The translations under genes and the position numbers were made by a program. A stretch of 33,985 nucleotides of DNA, from the NCBI GenBank assembly GCA_019751755.1, contig JAIENA010000269.1, positions 1-33,985 of the forward strand, written 5' to 3'. The DNA comes from Burkholderiaceae bacterium (lineage in GTDB: Bacteria; Pseudomonadota; Gammaproteobacteria; Burkholderiales; Burkholderiaceae_D). Below are positions 17,416 through 26,193 of the stretch, piece by piece (the stretch's first letter is position 1; each line of letters starts with the position of its first letter). The notes beneath the pieces were generated by a model. The model was not told the origin of the DNA and made no database searches. It was given only the letters and a program-made list of their open reading frames with translations.

Positions 17416-17560
17416 AGATGACATCCTGTAAATAAGTATTGAGATTTGAATAATATCATTGCAAGGCGCAATTCAGTACGCACAAACCGTATATTGGCCG
17501 CGTGAACGAGCGATATGTTGCTATCTGGAATTGATTTTCTGCCGCAATGCAGTATTTTTT

Positions 17561-18061
17561 TTAAGGTACCTGCACAATAAACTGCCTGACGGCTGCGAGC
17601 AAGTCCGGCGATGCATAAGGCGAGATGGCGGCGCCGCCGTTTGCCGCCATGATGGCCGCCGCCATCGCCCCAGCCAAGGCGGCGGGCAAGTCCGCGTCGC
17701 GCTCCGCAACAAAGATGCCGGGGCGCCGGGCCAGCCAGTGCGCCGTGGCAATTTGATGGTCGTTACGGGTTTCCTGTAAATCGCCGCGGCGCGGCAGCAG
17801 CACCAGCGGCTTGCCACGCTCCATGCCGCTCAGCACGGAGCCCATGCCCGCATGCGCCACGATCACGTCGGCCTCGGCCACGGTGTGCGCAAACTCCGGC
17901 GGCGTCAGCGATCGGGTATAGCGCATCGCGGCGGGACGGTACGCGCTGTCGCCGATCTGCGCAAAAATGTCGGCGTCCGGCCTGGTGTGCCCGGCCCACA
18001 GATCGACCGCCCTGATTAGCCGGTCGAACGGCATTTGCGAGCCAACGGTGACAAAAATCAT
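17561..18061 (-). CDS. Alg13/PssE-like glycosyltransferase catalytic subunit
   Basis: This 166-residue GT28-type C-terminal half-enzyme begins MIFVTVGSQMPFDRLIRAVD and carries the nucleotide-sugar site VAHAGMGSVLSGMERGKP followed by RRGDLQETRNDHQ. Such proteins work as a pair with a membrane-bound Alg14/PssD subunit, and that gene lies directly upstream with 2 nt between. In rhizobia the PssD/PssE pair adds glucuronic acid at the second step of EPS assembly. A uronic-acid transfer is a reasonable guess here because a uronate-forming dehydrogenase gene follows. The start is the first ATG that fits the family's N-terminus; upstream in-frame codons overlap pssD. A 145-nt gap separates it from the tviB-like gene. 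Confidence 0.88.
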   Translation of the reverse strand: MIFVTVGSQMPFDRLIRAVDLWAGHTRPDADIFAQIGDSAYRPAAMRYTRSLTPPEFAHTVAEADVIVAHAGMGSVLSGMERGKPLVLLPRRGDLQETRNDHQIATAHWLARRPGIFVAERDADLPAALAGAMAAAIMAANGGAAISPYASPDLLAAVRQFIVQVP

Positions 18062-18063
18062 CG

Positions 18064-18513
18064 TCACAACACGCTCCCATGGCAGGCCGGGCCATCCTTG
18101 GCGGCCAGGTGCGGCCATTGGGTCAGCCACAAGTCGGTAAAGCGCCGCACTTTTTTGCCGGACAGCGAAAGGTGCTCAACATTGGCGATACTGTCGAGCC
18201 AAATGGTTTTCGCGCCTAATAATTTCCCCATGCGCAGTGCCACCACGCCGGGCGCGGCGCCGGTGGTGATGACCACGTCAGGCCGTTCGCGCAACACGAT
18301 CCAACTGACCTGGCACACCATTTTCAACAGATCCCAGCGGCTCCAGCGCGTCGCGTCGGTGACCGCATAAAAGCGCGCGCCCGGCACCTGGCTGGCATAG
18401 CTGGGCTGGACCGTCACATAGGCCACGTCCTGCCCTTCAAATGCGGGACGCAGCCGTAATAACTGGACCCAGTGGCCGCCGCCGGACGCGACCGCCAAAA
18501 CTTTCTTGACCAT
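18064..18513 (-). CDS. Alg14/PssD-like membrane-anchoring glycosyltransferase subunit
   Basis: This 149-residue protein begins MVKKVLAVASGGGHWVQLLR, with the GGGHW motif of Alg14/PssD proteins near the N-terminus. It continues with DVVITTGAAPGVVALRMGK and KTIWLDSIANVEHLS, both typical of the family. It recruits the PssE-like catalytic partner encoded 2 nt downstream to the membrane. The start at 18513 is supported by a GGAG 7 nt upstream. A longer in-frame extension to 18984 exists but runs through the neighbouring glycosyltransferase gene in another frame and is rejected. It lies 61 nt after the GT4 gene. Confidence 0.9.
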   Translation of the reverse strand: MVKKVLAVASGGGHWVQLLRLRPAFEGQDVAYVTVQPSYASQVPGARFYAVTDATRWSRWDLLKMVCQVSWIVLRERPDVVITTGAAPGVVALRMGKLLGAKTIWLDSIANVEHLSLSGKKVRRFTDLWLTQWPHLAAKDGPACHGSVL

Positions 18514-18574
18514 TGCAATACTCCACTCACTCAACAAGAATAATTTAGCATCATTGACAACATTTAAACGTTCG

Positions 18575-19750
18575 CTAGCGCACCATTCCCGCGTCCCCGC
18601 CGCGCGCCAGGGCCTGGCCATACAGGGCGTCGATGCCCGCTTGCACCGCCTGCACCGAATAGACGTGCAGCGCGCGCGCATGGGCCGCCCGGCGCAGCGC
18701 CGTGTAACGCGCTTGATCGCGCATCGCATCGTCCAGCAGCGCCAGCACCGCCTGCGCCAGCGCATCGATATCGCCGGCCGCGTGCAACACGCCGCAGCGG
18801 CCATGGTCCAGCACTTCGGGAATCCCGCCCACCGCACTGGCCACCACGGGAATCCCCTCGGCCATGGCTTCCAGGATGCAGACCGGCAAGCCTTCGAAAT
18901 ACGACGGCAACAGCAGCAGCGTGGCGTCGGCCAGCAGCGCATCCTTGGCCGCGCCATCGACCCAACCGGGCAAGCGCACCGCATGCCCGACGTTCAACGC
19001 GCGCGCCAGCAGCGCCGTGCCGTCCAGATCGCCATCGCCGGCCAGCGTGAGCACCGCGCCGGGATGGCGCGCCAGGATCGCCGGCATCGCGCGCACCAGG
19101 TCATACACGCCTTTCTTGTCGCGCAGGCGCCCCAGGAACAGCAACCGTGGCGGCTGCCTGGCCGAGACTACCGGCATGGCCGGCAGCAATGCCGGCACCC
19201 GCACCGGGTTGCCCAGCACCGTAATGCTGGCGCCCGGCGCGATTTGCGCCAGCGCCGCCTGCCACTGGCCGGTCAGCGCCACCAGCGCGTGCGCGCCCTC
19301 CAGCGTGCGGCGCACCCAGCGCTGCGCCCGCGGGCCGCACTCGCGCGCATAAAACACGGGGAATTCGCCGCTGTGCAAATGAAACACATACGGCACGCCA
19401 AACCGCCGCGCCAGAGCGCAAAACACGGACTTGCGCCAGAAACTACCGCGCGCAGCGGCATGCACGTGCAACAGGCGGACCTGGCCGCGCAGCAGCAGCC
19501 ACACGAAAGCGGCCAGCGCGCCTGCCATCACAGGCATTTGCGTCAACATGCCGGGCCGTTCATACGAGGCCAGGTAGCGCACATTCCAGGCCGCGAACAC
19601 GCCCATGTCGCGGTACAGGCGCACCACGGCGGTCATGCCGCCGGGAGAGTCGAGCGCGGTGCCGATCATGATGACGCCGGCTTCATTGCCGGGTCGGGCC
19701 ATTTTTCGAGCCATTGTTCGAGCCATCTTTCGGGCCATTTGTCGGATCAT
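18575..19750 (-). CDS. GT4-family glycosyltransferase with repeated N-terminus
   Basis: This is a 391-residue GT-B retaining glycosyltransferase that probably adds one sugar to the lipid-linked repeat unit. The C-terminal donor domain shows LLFLGRLRDKKGVYDLVRA and the E-x7-E signature in PSYFEGLPVCILEAMAEG, then VVASAVGGIPEVL. The N-terminus is odd. It reads MIRQ followed by four MARx units (MARK, MART, MARK, MARP), encoded by 12-bp tandem repeats, each with its own in-frame ATG. The ATG at 19750 has AGGAG 6 nt upstream and directly abuts the acetyltransferase stop, so it is the preferred start. The family core starts near GVIMIGTALDSPGG. The sugar specificity cannot be told. Confidence 0.92.
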   Translation of the reverse strand: MIRQMARKMARTMARKMARPGNEAGVIMIGTALDSPGGMTAVVRLYRDMGVFAAWNVRYLASYERPGMLTQMPVMAGALAAFVWLLLRGQVRLLHVHAAARGSFWRKSVFCALARRFGVPYVFHLHSGEFPVFYARECGPRAQRWVRRTLEGAHALVALTGQWQAALAQIAPGASITVLGNPVRVPALLPAMPVVSARQPPRLLFLGRLRDKKGVYDLVRAMPAILARHPGAVLTLAGDGDLDGTALLARALNVGHAVRLPGWVDGAAKDALLADATLLLLPSYFEGLPVCILEAMAEGIPVVASAVGGIPEVLDHGRCGVLHAAGDIDALAQAVLALLDDAMRDQARYTALRRAAHARALHVYSVQAVQAGIDALYGQALARGGDAGMVR

Positions 19751-19755
19751 TTATT
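19696..19755. repeat. 12-bp tandem repeat at a glycosyltransferase start
   Basis: Five adjacent 12-bp units on the plus strand: GGGCCATTTTTC, GAGCCATTGTTC, GAGCCATCTTTC, GGGCCATTTGTC, GGATCATTTATT. Read on the minus strand they encode MIRQ plus MARx units and keep the reading frame, so a change in copy number would lengthen or shorten the protein by four residues without a frameshift. Confidence 0.9.
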
Positions 19756-20212
19756 GCTCCTGGAACGCACGGTAATTCGGCAGATCCTGCGGCCGGTTGA
19801 CGCGCACCACCTTGGCCGGGATGCCAACCGCCACGCCGTAGTCCGGCACATCGTCCATGACCACCGCATTGGCGCCGATCGACGCATAGTCGCCGATGCG
19901 GATATCGCCGATCACCTTGGCGCCGCCGCCAATGAAGGCGCCCTTGCCGATGCGCGGCACCCCGCTGCTGCCGGAGCGCCCGCCGATGGTGACGCCGGCG
20001 CCGATCACGGCGTCGTCGCCGATCACGGCGCGCTTGTGGATGATGGTGCCCAAGCCTTCATAGCTGAACAGCACGTTGCGCCCGACCATGGCCGACGGCG
20101 GCAACACCACCGCGAACAGGATGCGGTTCACACTTTTCAGCAAGAATGGCAACAGTGGCACGCGGCGCCGGTGCAGCCAGTGCGCGATGCGGTAAATGCG
20201 AACGACCATCAT
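19751..20212 (-). CDS. Hexapeptide-repeat O-acetyltransferase (CysE/WcaB-like)
   Basis: This 153-residue acyltransferase has a left-handed beta-helix built from repeats such as AVIGDDAVIGAGVTIGG, GKGAFIGGGAKVIGD and GDYASIGANAVVMDDVP, ending VAVGIPAKVVR. This layout is that of serine acetyltransferase-like enzymes, but in a polysaccharide locus it more probably acetylates a sugar of the repeat unit. The start ATG at 20212 overlaps the flippase stop (ATGA) and has an AGGAGG about 8 nt upstream. It abuts the GT4 gene exactly. Serine acetyltransferase proper is less likely because the N-terminal helical domain of CysE is short here. Confidence 0.88.
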   Translation of the reverse strand: MMVVRIYRIAHWLHRRRVPLLPFLLKSVNRILFAVVLPPSAMVGRNVLFSYEGLGTIIHKRAVIGDDAVIGAGVTIGGRSGSSGVPRIGKGAFIGGGAKVIGDIRIGDYASIGANAVVMDDVPDYGVAVGIPAKVVRVNRPQDLPNYRAFQEQ

Positions 20213-21768
20213 GGCGCCACCCTCCTGCTGCCCAGCAGCCATGCCAGGCGGCCATTAAAGCTGGCCACCAGCGCGCCTTCAGCGGCGCTCAGCGGCATCG
20301 CCAGGCGCAGCGCTACGGCCGCCGCCAGTGCCGTGGCGATCACGGCCGCCGGCGTGTTGAACACCATGACGCGCTGCGCCGCCAGCAGCAGCGCCGCGGC
20401 GCCCGCCCATGCCAGCAGCAGACGCGCGCCGCCCTGAATATCCCAATGTCCCATCAATCCCCTTTGTTTCAGGCTGCGCGCCACGCGCCAGCAAAAAATA
20501 CCTTCCGCCGCCACCGCCAGCCCCACGGCCGGCAGCAAACTACCGGTTGCATACAGCACCAGCACCACCAGCGGCGGCGTCACCAGCAGCGCGGCGGTGG
20601 CGCGCGCACAGATATCGGACTGCAGCGCCGCGTTACACCCCAACTCCAGCACGCGGCGCCCGGCGATGGTCGCGGTGCCGCACAACAACAGCACCACCAC
20701 CGGCCACGCCTGCGCATACTGCACGCCGCCGATGGCCGCCATGCCCTGCTCGCCGAACGCTGTGAAAAACACCAGCAGCGGGAACAGCGCCATCAACGAA
20801 CTTTTCAGCCACAGCCCGAGGCGCACGGTGAGTTCCCCGAAACTGTGGCCGGACGTGTAATACGCGATCAACACCGGCCGCACCACGCTTTGCAGCAAAT
20901 CGGTCGGCAGGTAGCGCCGCACCTGGTCGGTGAAGACGCGCGCAAAGCCGAACACGGCAGCCGCCTCGACCCCCAACAGGCGCGCCACCAGCATCGTCAT
21001 CACTTGCGGCCCATACAGCAGCGACAGCAGATAGCCTGCAAAGTTATGCCAGGCCAGGCCGAACAGGACATGGCGCGGCGGCGGCCGCCAGTCCGGCCGG
21101 GCCACGGGCACTGTGCGCAGTCGCCACAGGCTGCGCGCCAGCAACAGCGTCCCGGCCACCAGCGCGCTGGCACCGGCCGTCAGTTCCAGCCACAGCATGC
21201 CGGTCGCGTCGAGCGCCGGGCCGTTGTGCCAGCCCGGCGCCACCTGCATCAGCAATAACAGCACCAGCAAGCCGGCGCGCAACACTTGCGCGACCTGGCC
21301 CGCGCGCTGCTCCATCAGCAATCCCAGCATCTGGTCACGCGACAGCCGGCCCAGGCCTTCGACCGCCACCAGCACGCCAGCGAGCCGGAACGCGCCGGCC
21401 GCTTCCGGCATACGCATCCATGCCGCCAGCGCTGGCGCGGCCAGGCCGAGGACAGTAGCCGTGCACAGCACCAGCGCGCCTTGCAAGGTCGCGATGCGCA
21501 GCAGCAAGCGCGCCGTGGTGCGCCCACCCGCGTGCATGCGCGCTTCCGGCACCACCCGCGACGCCACCCATTCCAGCCCGCCCGACGACAGCGCCAGCGT
21601 CAGCTCCATCAGCGCCAGCGCGGCGGCATAGCGGCCATATTCCGCCAGCGGCAGCAGCCGCGCGGCCAGTGCGAACGACGTGAACGTCAGCACCGCGGAG
21701 ACGCCACGCCCGGCCAGGAAGGCCGCCATGCCGGCCTTGGCGGCGCGGCCGCCGTAAGGGCTGCTCAT
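20209..21768 (-). CDS. Wzx-like polysaccharide flippase
   Basis: This 519-residue integral membrane protein of the MATE/MOP superfamily is expected to flip the undecaprenyl-linked repeat unit to the periplasm. About twelve hydrophobic segments can be seen. The N-terminus (GRGVSAVLTFTSFALAARLL, then EYGRYAAALALME) is typical of polysaccharide biosynthesis family membrane proteins. The start and end overlap neighbouring genes in ATGA arrangements, which ties it to the GT4 gene before it and the acetyltransferase after it. The sequence of such flippases varies widely, so the assignment rests on topology, the N-terminal motif and context. Confidence 0.88.
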   Translation of the reverse strand: MSSPYGGRAAKAGMAAFLAGRGVSAVLTFTSFALAARLLPLAEYGRYAAALALMELTLALSSGGLEWVASRVVPEARMHAGGRTTARLLLRIATLQGALVLCTATVLGLAAPALAAWMRMPEAAGAFRLAGVLVAVEGLGRLSRDQMLGLLMEQRAGQVAQVLRAGLLVLLLLMQVAPGWHNGPALDATGMLWLELTAGASALVAGTLLLARSLWRLRTVPVARPDWRPPPRHVLFGLAWHNFAGYLLSLLYGPQVMTMLVARLLGVEAAAVFGFARVFTDQVRRYLPTDLLQSVVRPVLIAYYTSGHSFGELTVRLGLWLKSSLMALFPLLVFFTAFGEQGMAAIGGVQYAQAWPVVVLLLCGTATIAGRRVLELGCNAALQSDICARATAALLVTPPLVVLVLYATGSLLPAVGLAVAAEGIFCWRVARSLKQRGLMGHWDIQGGARLLLAWAGAAALLLAAQRVMVFNTPAAVIATALAAAVALRLAMPLSAAEGALVASFNGRLAWLLGSRRVAP

Positions 21769-23009
21769 GGCGCGCTTTCCTGCGGCGCGGCCGGCGCGCC
21801 CTGCCCGGTGCTGCGGCCAAGCAGGCGGCGGTATTGCGCCGCCAGTTGTTCGGCCAGCACGTCATAGCTGCGCAACTGGCCGATACGGGCGCGGCCCTGT
21901 TCGGCCATGGCGCGCGCCTGCTGCGGGTTGGCCAGCAGCGCTAGCACCCCTTGCGCAAAACCGTCGGCGCTGAGCGGCACGCACAGGCCGCCGCCCGTTT
22001 GCGCCAGCAGCGCGGCCTGGTCCGGCTGGCCATTGGCCACCACCGGCAAACCGTAGGCCAGGTATTCGCACACCTTGGTTGGCGTACCCATGGCCAGCAC
22101 GCGCGTGCACGGGATCGGCGACAACCCGACCGAGGCGGCGCGCAGGTAGCGCCAGGCTTGCGCCGGCGCCATCCAGCCGGTGATCAGCACGTTCTCCTGC
22201 ATGCCGCAGCGCCGCACCTGCTGCTCCAGCCAGGCGCGTTCGCCCGGCGTCTGTGAATCGCCGACCAGCACCAGCAAGGCTGTCGGCTCGCGTCGCGCCA
22301 CGTCCACCATGGCTTCCACCATGACTTCCGGATGGCGCATGCGTTCCAGCGCGCCCAGGTAGATCACCACCTTGCGCCCTGCCAGGCGCGGATCGTCACT
22401 CGCCGTCACATGGTCCAGGCTGGCGGGCACGGTCACCCCCATCGGCACCGCGGTCATGGCGGCCGGATCGATGCCCAGTTGGGCCACCATGTCGCGCATG
22501 GCGTCGCTCTGCACGAACACGTGGTCGGCGCGCGGCAACACCACGCGGTACAGCACAAATGCGCCGACATGGCCGCGCAGGCTCAGCAGCAGCCGGCGCA
22601 GGCGTGATGCGCCGACGGCTTCACGGCCAGCGCCGACGTCTTGCCAGAACTCGACGAAGGGAAACGACATCCAGTAAAAGAACGGCAAGCCATGCCAGCG
22701 CGCCGCCAGCAGGCCGATCAGGGCGCCGCCGATGCGGTCGCGCACCTGCAGCGCCTGATATTGGCCGCCGCGCGCCAGCCGGAACAGTGAGCCGGCCGCG
22801 CCGATGCGGGCCAGCAGGCGGCCCAGCTTGCCGCTGGCCTTGCGGGCGTGCGCGGCGCCGCCCGCCCAGGCGGCCGGCGCCCCCTCTTGCAACGCCACCA
22901 GGTCGCAATACACGCCGTGGCGTGGCAGAAATTGGCCAAACAGCGTGGCGATGTCGGGACGGAAGCTGGGATGGGGTTCGCGGGTCAAATACAGTAAGCG
23001 GATCGTCAT
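21765..23009 (-). CDS. GT4-type glycosyltransferase
   Basis: This is a 414-residue GT-B glycosyltransferase. The N-terminal acceptor domain begins MTIRLLYLTREPHPSFRPD. The donor domain has KVVIYLGALERMRHPEVMVE, LLVLVGDSQTPGE and ENVLITGWMAPAQAWRYL, then the pyrophosphate-binding PTKVCEYLAYGLPVVANGQP. It sits between epsI and the flippase and overlaps the latter by 4 nt. The 31-nt gap to epsI holds a 12-bp tandem repeat and no good ribosome site. The sugar donor is unknown. The C-terminal tail is Ala/Pro-rich and probably disordered. Confidence 0.92.
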   Translation of the reverse strand: MTIRLLYLTREPHPSFRPDIATLFGQFLPRHGVYCDLVALQEGAPAAWAGGAAHARKASGKLGRLLARIGAAGSLFRLARGGQYQALQVRDRIGGALIGLLAARWHGLPFFYWMSFPFVEFWQDVGAGREAVGASRLRRLLLSLRGHVGAFVLYRVVLPRADHVFVQSDAMRDMVAQLGIDPAAMTAVPMGVTVPASLDHVTASDDPRLAGRKVVIYLGALERMRHPEVMVEAMVDVARREPTALLVLVGDSQTPGERAWLEQQVRRCGMQENVLITGWMAPAQAWRYLRAASVGLSPIPCTRVLAMGTPTKVCEYLAYGLPVVANGQPDQAALLAQTGGGLCVPLSADGFAQGVLALLANPQQARAMAEQGRARIGQLRSYDVLAEQLAAQYRRLLGRSTGQGAPAAPQESAP

Positions 23010-23013
23010 AGGT

Positions 23014-23049
23014 CAGTCATCGAGTCAATCACAGCGTCAGTCACAGCGT
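23014..23049. repeat. 12-bp tandem repeat across the epsI stop codon
   Basis: Three adjacent 12-bp units: CAGTCATCGAGT, CAATCACAGCGT, CAGTCACAGCGT. The epsI stop codon (23043-23041) lies in the third unit, and the repeat fills most of the gap before the next start. Confidence 0.85.
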
Positions 23050-23739
23050 CGGCGGGGGAAAATTGCCCGCCAGCCGGACCTGCGTGGGCAAGGTCACGCC
23101 GCGCAGCAGGTCGGCGATAAAGCGTTGTTGCAGCGCGAAGGCCGCCGCCTCGTCGGTACTGATCGACGACACCCGCACCAGCATGCCGTCGGGCACCGTA
23201 CCGCCCAGGCCATAGCGCAGTTGCTGCAGTTTCTGCTGCACGCCGGGCCGGATCGCACGGTCACCCACGGTGATCCAGTACGTGATCGGCTCGTGGCGCG
23301 CACCGCTGACGGCATACAGGCGTTTGACCGGCAAGGCGCCGCGCGCCAAATTCAGTTCCGCGTCGCCGCGGTTTGCCACGTCAAAGCCCTGCGCGCCGTA
23401 ACACACTTCAGGCTTGTGCAGTTGCAGCCGGTCGCTCTGTTCGCCGCCATAGGCCAGCGACAGCATCACCCGTTCGCCATCGCGGTTGATATAAGTGCGC
23501 GCCAGGGTCTGGTTGTAAATCTTGTCCAGCTTGGCCTGGGTGGCCGGATCGACTTGCAGCGGCACCACGTGCGGATCGAGCCGCCATTCGCCGAACTGTT
23601 CCGGCACCATCGTGGCCAGGTTGACCCGTGGCCCCTGGTCGGCCAGCTTGACGCTCGGCGTAAAATGGCGCGACAGCGCACTGGCCGACAACATCAGCGC
23701 CGCCAGCAGCACACTGACGCTCATCCTGCTGCGGTTCAT
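23041..23739 (-). CDS. epsI: Exosortase B-associated protein EpsI
   Basis: This 232-residue protein is the regular partner of exosortases in EPS loci. It has an N-terminal membrane anchor or signal (about 5-24), then the EpsI pattern: LATMVPEQFGEWRL, SLAYGGEQSDRLQLHKPEVC, YGAQGF, and RLYAVSGARHEPITYWITVG, near the C-terminus LPTQVRLAG. Its molecular role is not settled; in several lineages EpsI is fused to the exosortase. The ATG at 23739 overlaps the xrtB stop (ATGA), so the two are coupled. A longer in-frame extension toward 24237 overlaps xrtB in another frame and is rejected. Confidence 0.95.
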   Translation of the reverse strand: MNRSRMSVSVLLAALMLSASALSRHFTPSVKLADQGPRVNLATMVPEQFGEWRLDPHVVPLQVDPATQAKLDKIYNQTLARTYINRDGERVMLSLAYGGEQSDRLQLHKPEVCYGAQGFDVANRGDAELNLARGALPVKRLYAVSGARHEPITYWITVGDRAIRPGVQQKLQQLRYGLGGTVPDGMLVRVSSISTDEAAAFALQQRFIADLLRGVTLPTQVRLAGNFPPPTL

Positions 23740-24635
23740 TCTGGCCTCCGGGTCGGGCGCCGCGCCACCAGCCATTGCAGCAAGGTATCGGCCGCCACGA
23801 TCAAGACCAACGCGGTCATGAACAGCACCATGCCGGCAAACCCGTGCAGGAAGCCCTGACCTGCGGCGTCGCCCAGGTAATAGGTGATCAGCGTCAGTGT
23901 GACGACGCGGATCACGTTGGCGGTAAACGAAATCGGGATAATCATCAACGCCAGCCAGACGTTGCGGAACGCCGACGAATGGCGCACCACGTTCAGGTAA
24001 AACAGGCCCAGCGCTTCCAGCGTTAACAACGTTTGCAGGCCGGCGCATGCATCGGCCACCAGCAGCTGGTATTGGCCGATCTGCAGGATCACGCCATTGC
24101 GCCCGATCGGGTAACCGGCAAAAAACAGCAATTGCTCCGTCACATACGACACCGCCATTTTCATCGGCATGGTCAGCGCACTGACCACCCCGCCAGGCAG
24201 GGGGACCAGGAACAGCATGAAGAAAAACGGGAACCATTGCACCGCCGTGGCGCGCGCGCCAAATTTAATCAGCAACACGGCCAGGCCCAGAACAATGAAC
24301 GAACCGAGTTCGAACGCCATGATTTGCTGGGAACGGCCCAGCACGTACAGCACCAGTGCCAGCAACAGCAGCGGCCAGCCGGCAGCATGGGCGGGATACC
24401 GCCCGGCGCCGGCCGCCAGCATGGCGGGCCATTTGCGCCACAATAGCCACAGGGATAAGGCCAGGATGATGGGGCCGTGCGCCTGTTCCTCGGTGGCCCA
24501 ACTGCCGTGCAACTGGTCGTAGAACGTGGGACCGAACATGACCAGCAGGCCAAGCACAATGGGCAGCCATTCCGGCAGGAAGGTCTTCAGGCGGCCATGA
24601 TCGGCAGCCTCCGGGCCATAAGATAAAACAGTCAT
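23736..24635 (-). CDS. xrtB: Exosortase B (XrtB)
   Basis: This 299-residue polytopic membrane cysteine transpeptidase-like enzyme is thought to process PEP-CTERM proteins at the membrane. All three invariant residues are visible: Cys197 in VADACAGLQTLL, Arg243 in FTANVIRVVTLT and His264 in GFLHGFAG. Seven to eight membrane segments fit the family. The start at 24635 (MTVLSYGPEAADHG) lies 7 nt after the wzy-like stop. In-frame codons upstream overlap that gene and are not used. The adjacent EpsI and the surrounding EpsA/D/E/F/G genes identify the B-type system. Likely substrates in this window are the proteins at 2167-2919 and 8460-9062. Confidence 0.97.
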   Translation of the reverse strand: MTVLSYGPEAADHGRLKTFLPEWLPIVLGLLVMFGPTFYDQLHGSWATEEQAHGPIILALSLWLLWRKWPAMLAAGAGRYPAHAAGWPLLLLALVLYVLGRSQQIMAFELGSFIVLGLAVLLIKFGARATAVQWFPFFFMLFLVPLPGGVVSALTMPMKMAVSYVTEQLLFFAGYPIGRNGVILQIGQYQLLVADACAGLQTLLTLEALGLFYLNVVRHSSAFRNVWLALMIIPISFTANVIRVVTLTLITYYLGDAAGQGFLHGFAGMVLFMTALVLIVAADTLLQWLVARRPTRRPE

Positions 24636-24642
24636 AAAGCGC

Positions 24643-26154
24643 TCACGAAGGTAGATAGCGGACACTGAAATCGACCGGCCGATGACGCCGGATGGATTCC
24701 ACGGAAGAGGCACGATGGCCAACCGATGCGCGCCAGGCGCAGCCAATCAGCAGCCAGAACACAAAGGCGCCGCGCGGGTCGGTAATGCCCGCCGATGTCG
24801 GTGAATTGGCCAGTTGCAGCGTCAGCGCGGCCAGGCCGGTCAGCAACAACGGACGGTGCGCGGCGCCATCGGCGGACGCGGCGCGACGCAGCAGCCCACA
24901 CCAGATGAGCAGGAAAGCGCACAGCACCAGCATGGCGGCTGGATAGCCCGCCTCGGCCGCCACGCTGGGCCAATAGGTATCGACCAGGAAAATGCGTTGC
25001 CGGAACCACCAGTAGCGGTTGAAGCCCAGGTCGATGAACAGGCTTTGGTCAAAGCGTTGCGCGCCGGCGCCGCCATAGGTGCCGAGTCCCGAGCCCAGCG
25101 GGAAATACTGTTCGGCCACGCGCATGCCGCCTTCGGTCAGCACGGCGCGTTCAGACATGTCGCTGGCGCGCCCGCCGCCCCATTGGCGCATCAACTCGCT
25201 GAAGGGGTTCTGTTCCAGGACCAGTACCGCGATCAGCAAGCAGGCCACGCCGGCCAGCGCGCCCACCGCCAGCCAGCCGGTATGCCGGCGGCCCTGGACC
25301 AGCGCAAACACCAGGTACACCAGCAACAGCGCCATCAATTCCTGGCGCTGGCCGGCGCAAACGGCAATCGCCGTATAGATCGCCGCATAGCCGAGCCAGC
25401 GCCGTCCCAGTCCCTGCAGCCAGAACGCCGCGGCGCCAGAGGCCAGCAGGCCGCACATCAGCGACAGGTAACCGGCGTGGATGAACGGGCCGCGCAAGCC
25501 GCGCATGAACGGCAGCAGCACGTTGACGTGGTCGCTTGGCGAGTGGCCGAACAGCTTCATGAAGGCGCCATAGGCGACCAGTTCGAACAGCAGGAAGGGC
25601 AGGAACAACACCCAGGTCCAGGCGACAAAGCGGCGCAGCATGGCCTGCGCGTGTACGGGCGCCACCAGCAGCATCCCCAGCGCGAACATCAGCGGCAATT
25701 TCAGGTTGTACTGCAACTGCCATGCCGCTCCGCGCCAGCCGGAACGCCCCAGCAGCGTACTGGCCAGCGCCAGCGCGAAATACATCAGGAAAAACGCCAC
25801 CACCCAGCGCAGCGTGGCGTCGGCTTGGGCCACCCGCAGCACTTCCCTCAGCGACGACAGCATGAACAGGAACATCACCATTTCCAGCAGGTAGCCGGCG
25901 GGTACCCCACGGCTCTGCAGCGTTTGTGCAAAAAACATCAGCAGAAAACCGGCGCACAGCAGCATCGCACGCTGGTCGGCATAGCCGAACACGGCCAGGT
26001 AAAACATCGGCAGCGACAGCAGCAGCAACATGAACAGCACGATCAACACATGCTGTTCCGCGCCGATCAGCAAGCCGAGGAAGACCGCGGTCAGCAGCAG
26101 CAAACCGGACACCAGCAGGCCGGTCCAGCGTCCCGGGGAGGCGGTAGATTTCAT
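24643..26154 (-). CDS. O-antigen ligase/polymerase-like membrane protein (Wzy candidate)
   Basis: This 503-residue membrane protein has about ten to twelve hydrophobic segments and a large external loop (about 320-395). The loop contains LTEGGMRVAEQYFPLGSGLG, the arrangement seen in O-antigen ligase (Wzy_C) family proteins. In an EPS locus with Wzx it is the likely repeat-unit polymerase. It is the first gene after a promoter-like site at 26221-26194 and begins the run wzy-xrtB-epsI. GGA lies 6-7 nt before the ATG. WaaL-type ligases share this fold, but context favours polymerase. Confidence 0.87.
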   Translation of the reverse strand: MKSTASPGRWTGLLVSGLLLLTAVFLGLLIGAEQHVLIVLFMLLLLSLPMFYLAVFGYADQRAMLLCAGFLLMFFAQTLQSRGVPAGYLLEMVMFLFMLSSLREVLRVAQADATLRWVVAFFLMYFALALASTLLGRSGWRGAAWQLQYNLKLPLMFALGMLLVAPVHAQAMLRRFVAWTWVLFLPFLLFELVAYGAFMKLFGHSPSDHVNVLLPFMRGLRGPFIHAGYLSLMCGLLASGAAAFWLQGLGRRWLGYAAIYTAIAVCAGQRQELMALLLVYLVFALVQGRRHTGWLAVGALAGVACLLIAVLVLEQNPFSELMRQWGGGRASDMSERAVLTEGGMRVAEQYFPLGSGLGTYGGAGAQRFDQSLFIDLGFNRYWWFRQRIFLVDTYWPSVAAEAGYPAAMLVLCAFLLIWCGLLRRAASADGAAHRPLLLTGLAALTLQLANSPTSAGITDPRGAFVFWLLIGCAWRASVGHRASSVESIRRHRPVDFSVRYLPS

Positions 26155-26193
26155 GAATGATCCAAATAATGCACTTACAGCAACAATGCCATA

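Noticed and set aside
15055..17421. 788-residue plus-strand frame opposite galE and the TviB-like gene
   Set aside because: It is His/Gln/Arg-rich, has no domain motifs, and covers two well-supported minus-strand enzymes.
18064..18984. Longer version of the PssD-like protein reaching into the GT4 gene
   Set aside because: The extra N-terminal part is an off-frame reading of the GT4 gene. The ATG at 18513 has a good ribosome site and the family N-terminus.
23041..24237. 398-residue version of EpsI
   Set aside because: The extension overlaps xrtB in another frame. EpsI begins at 23739, coupled to the xrtB stop.
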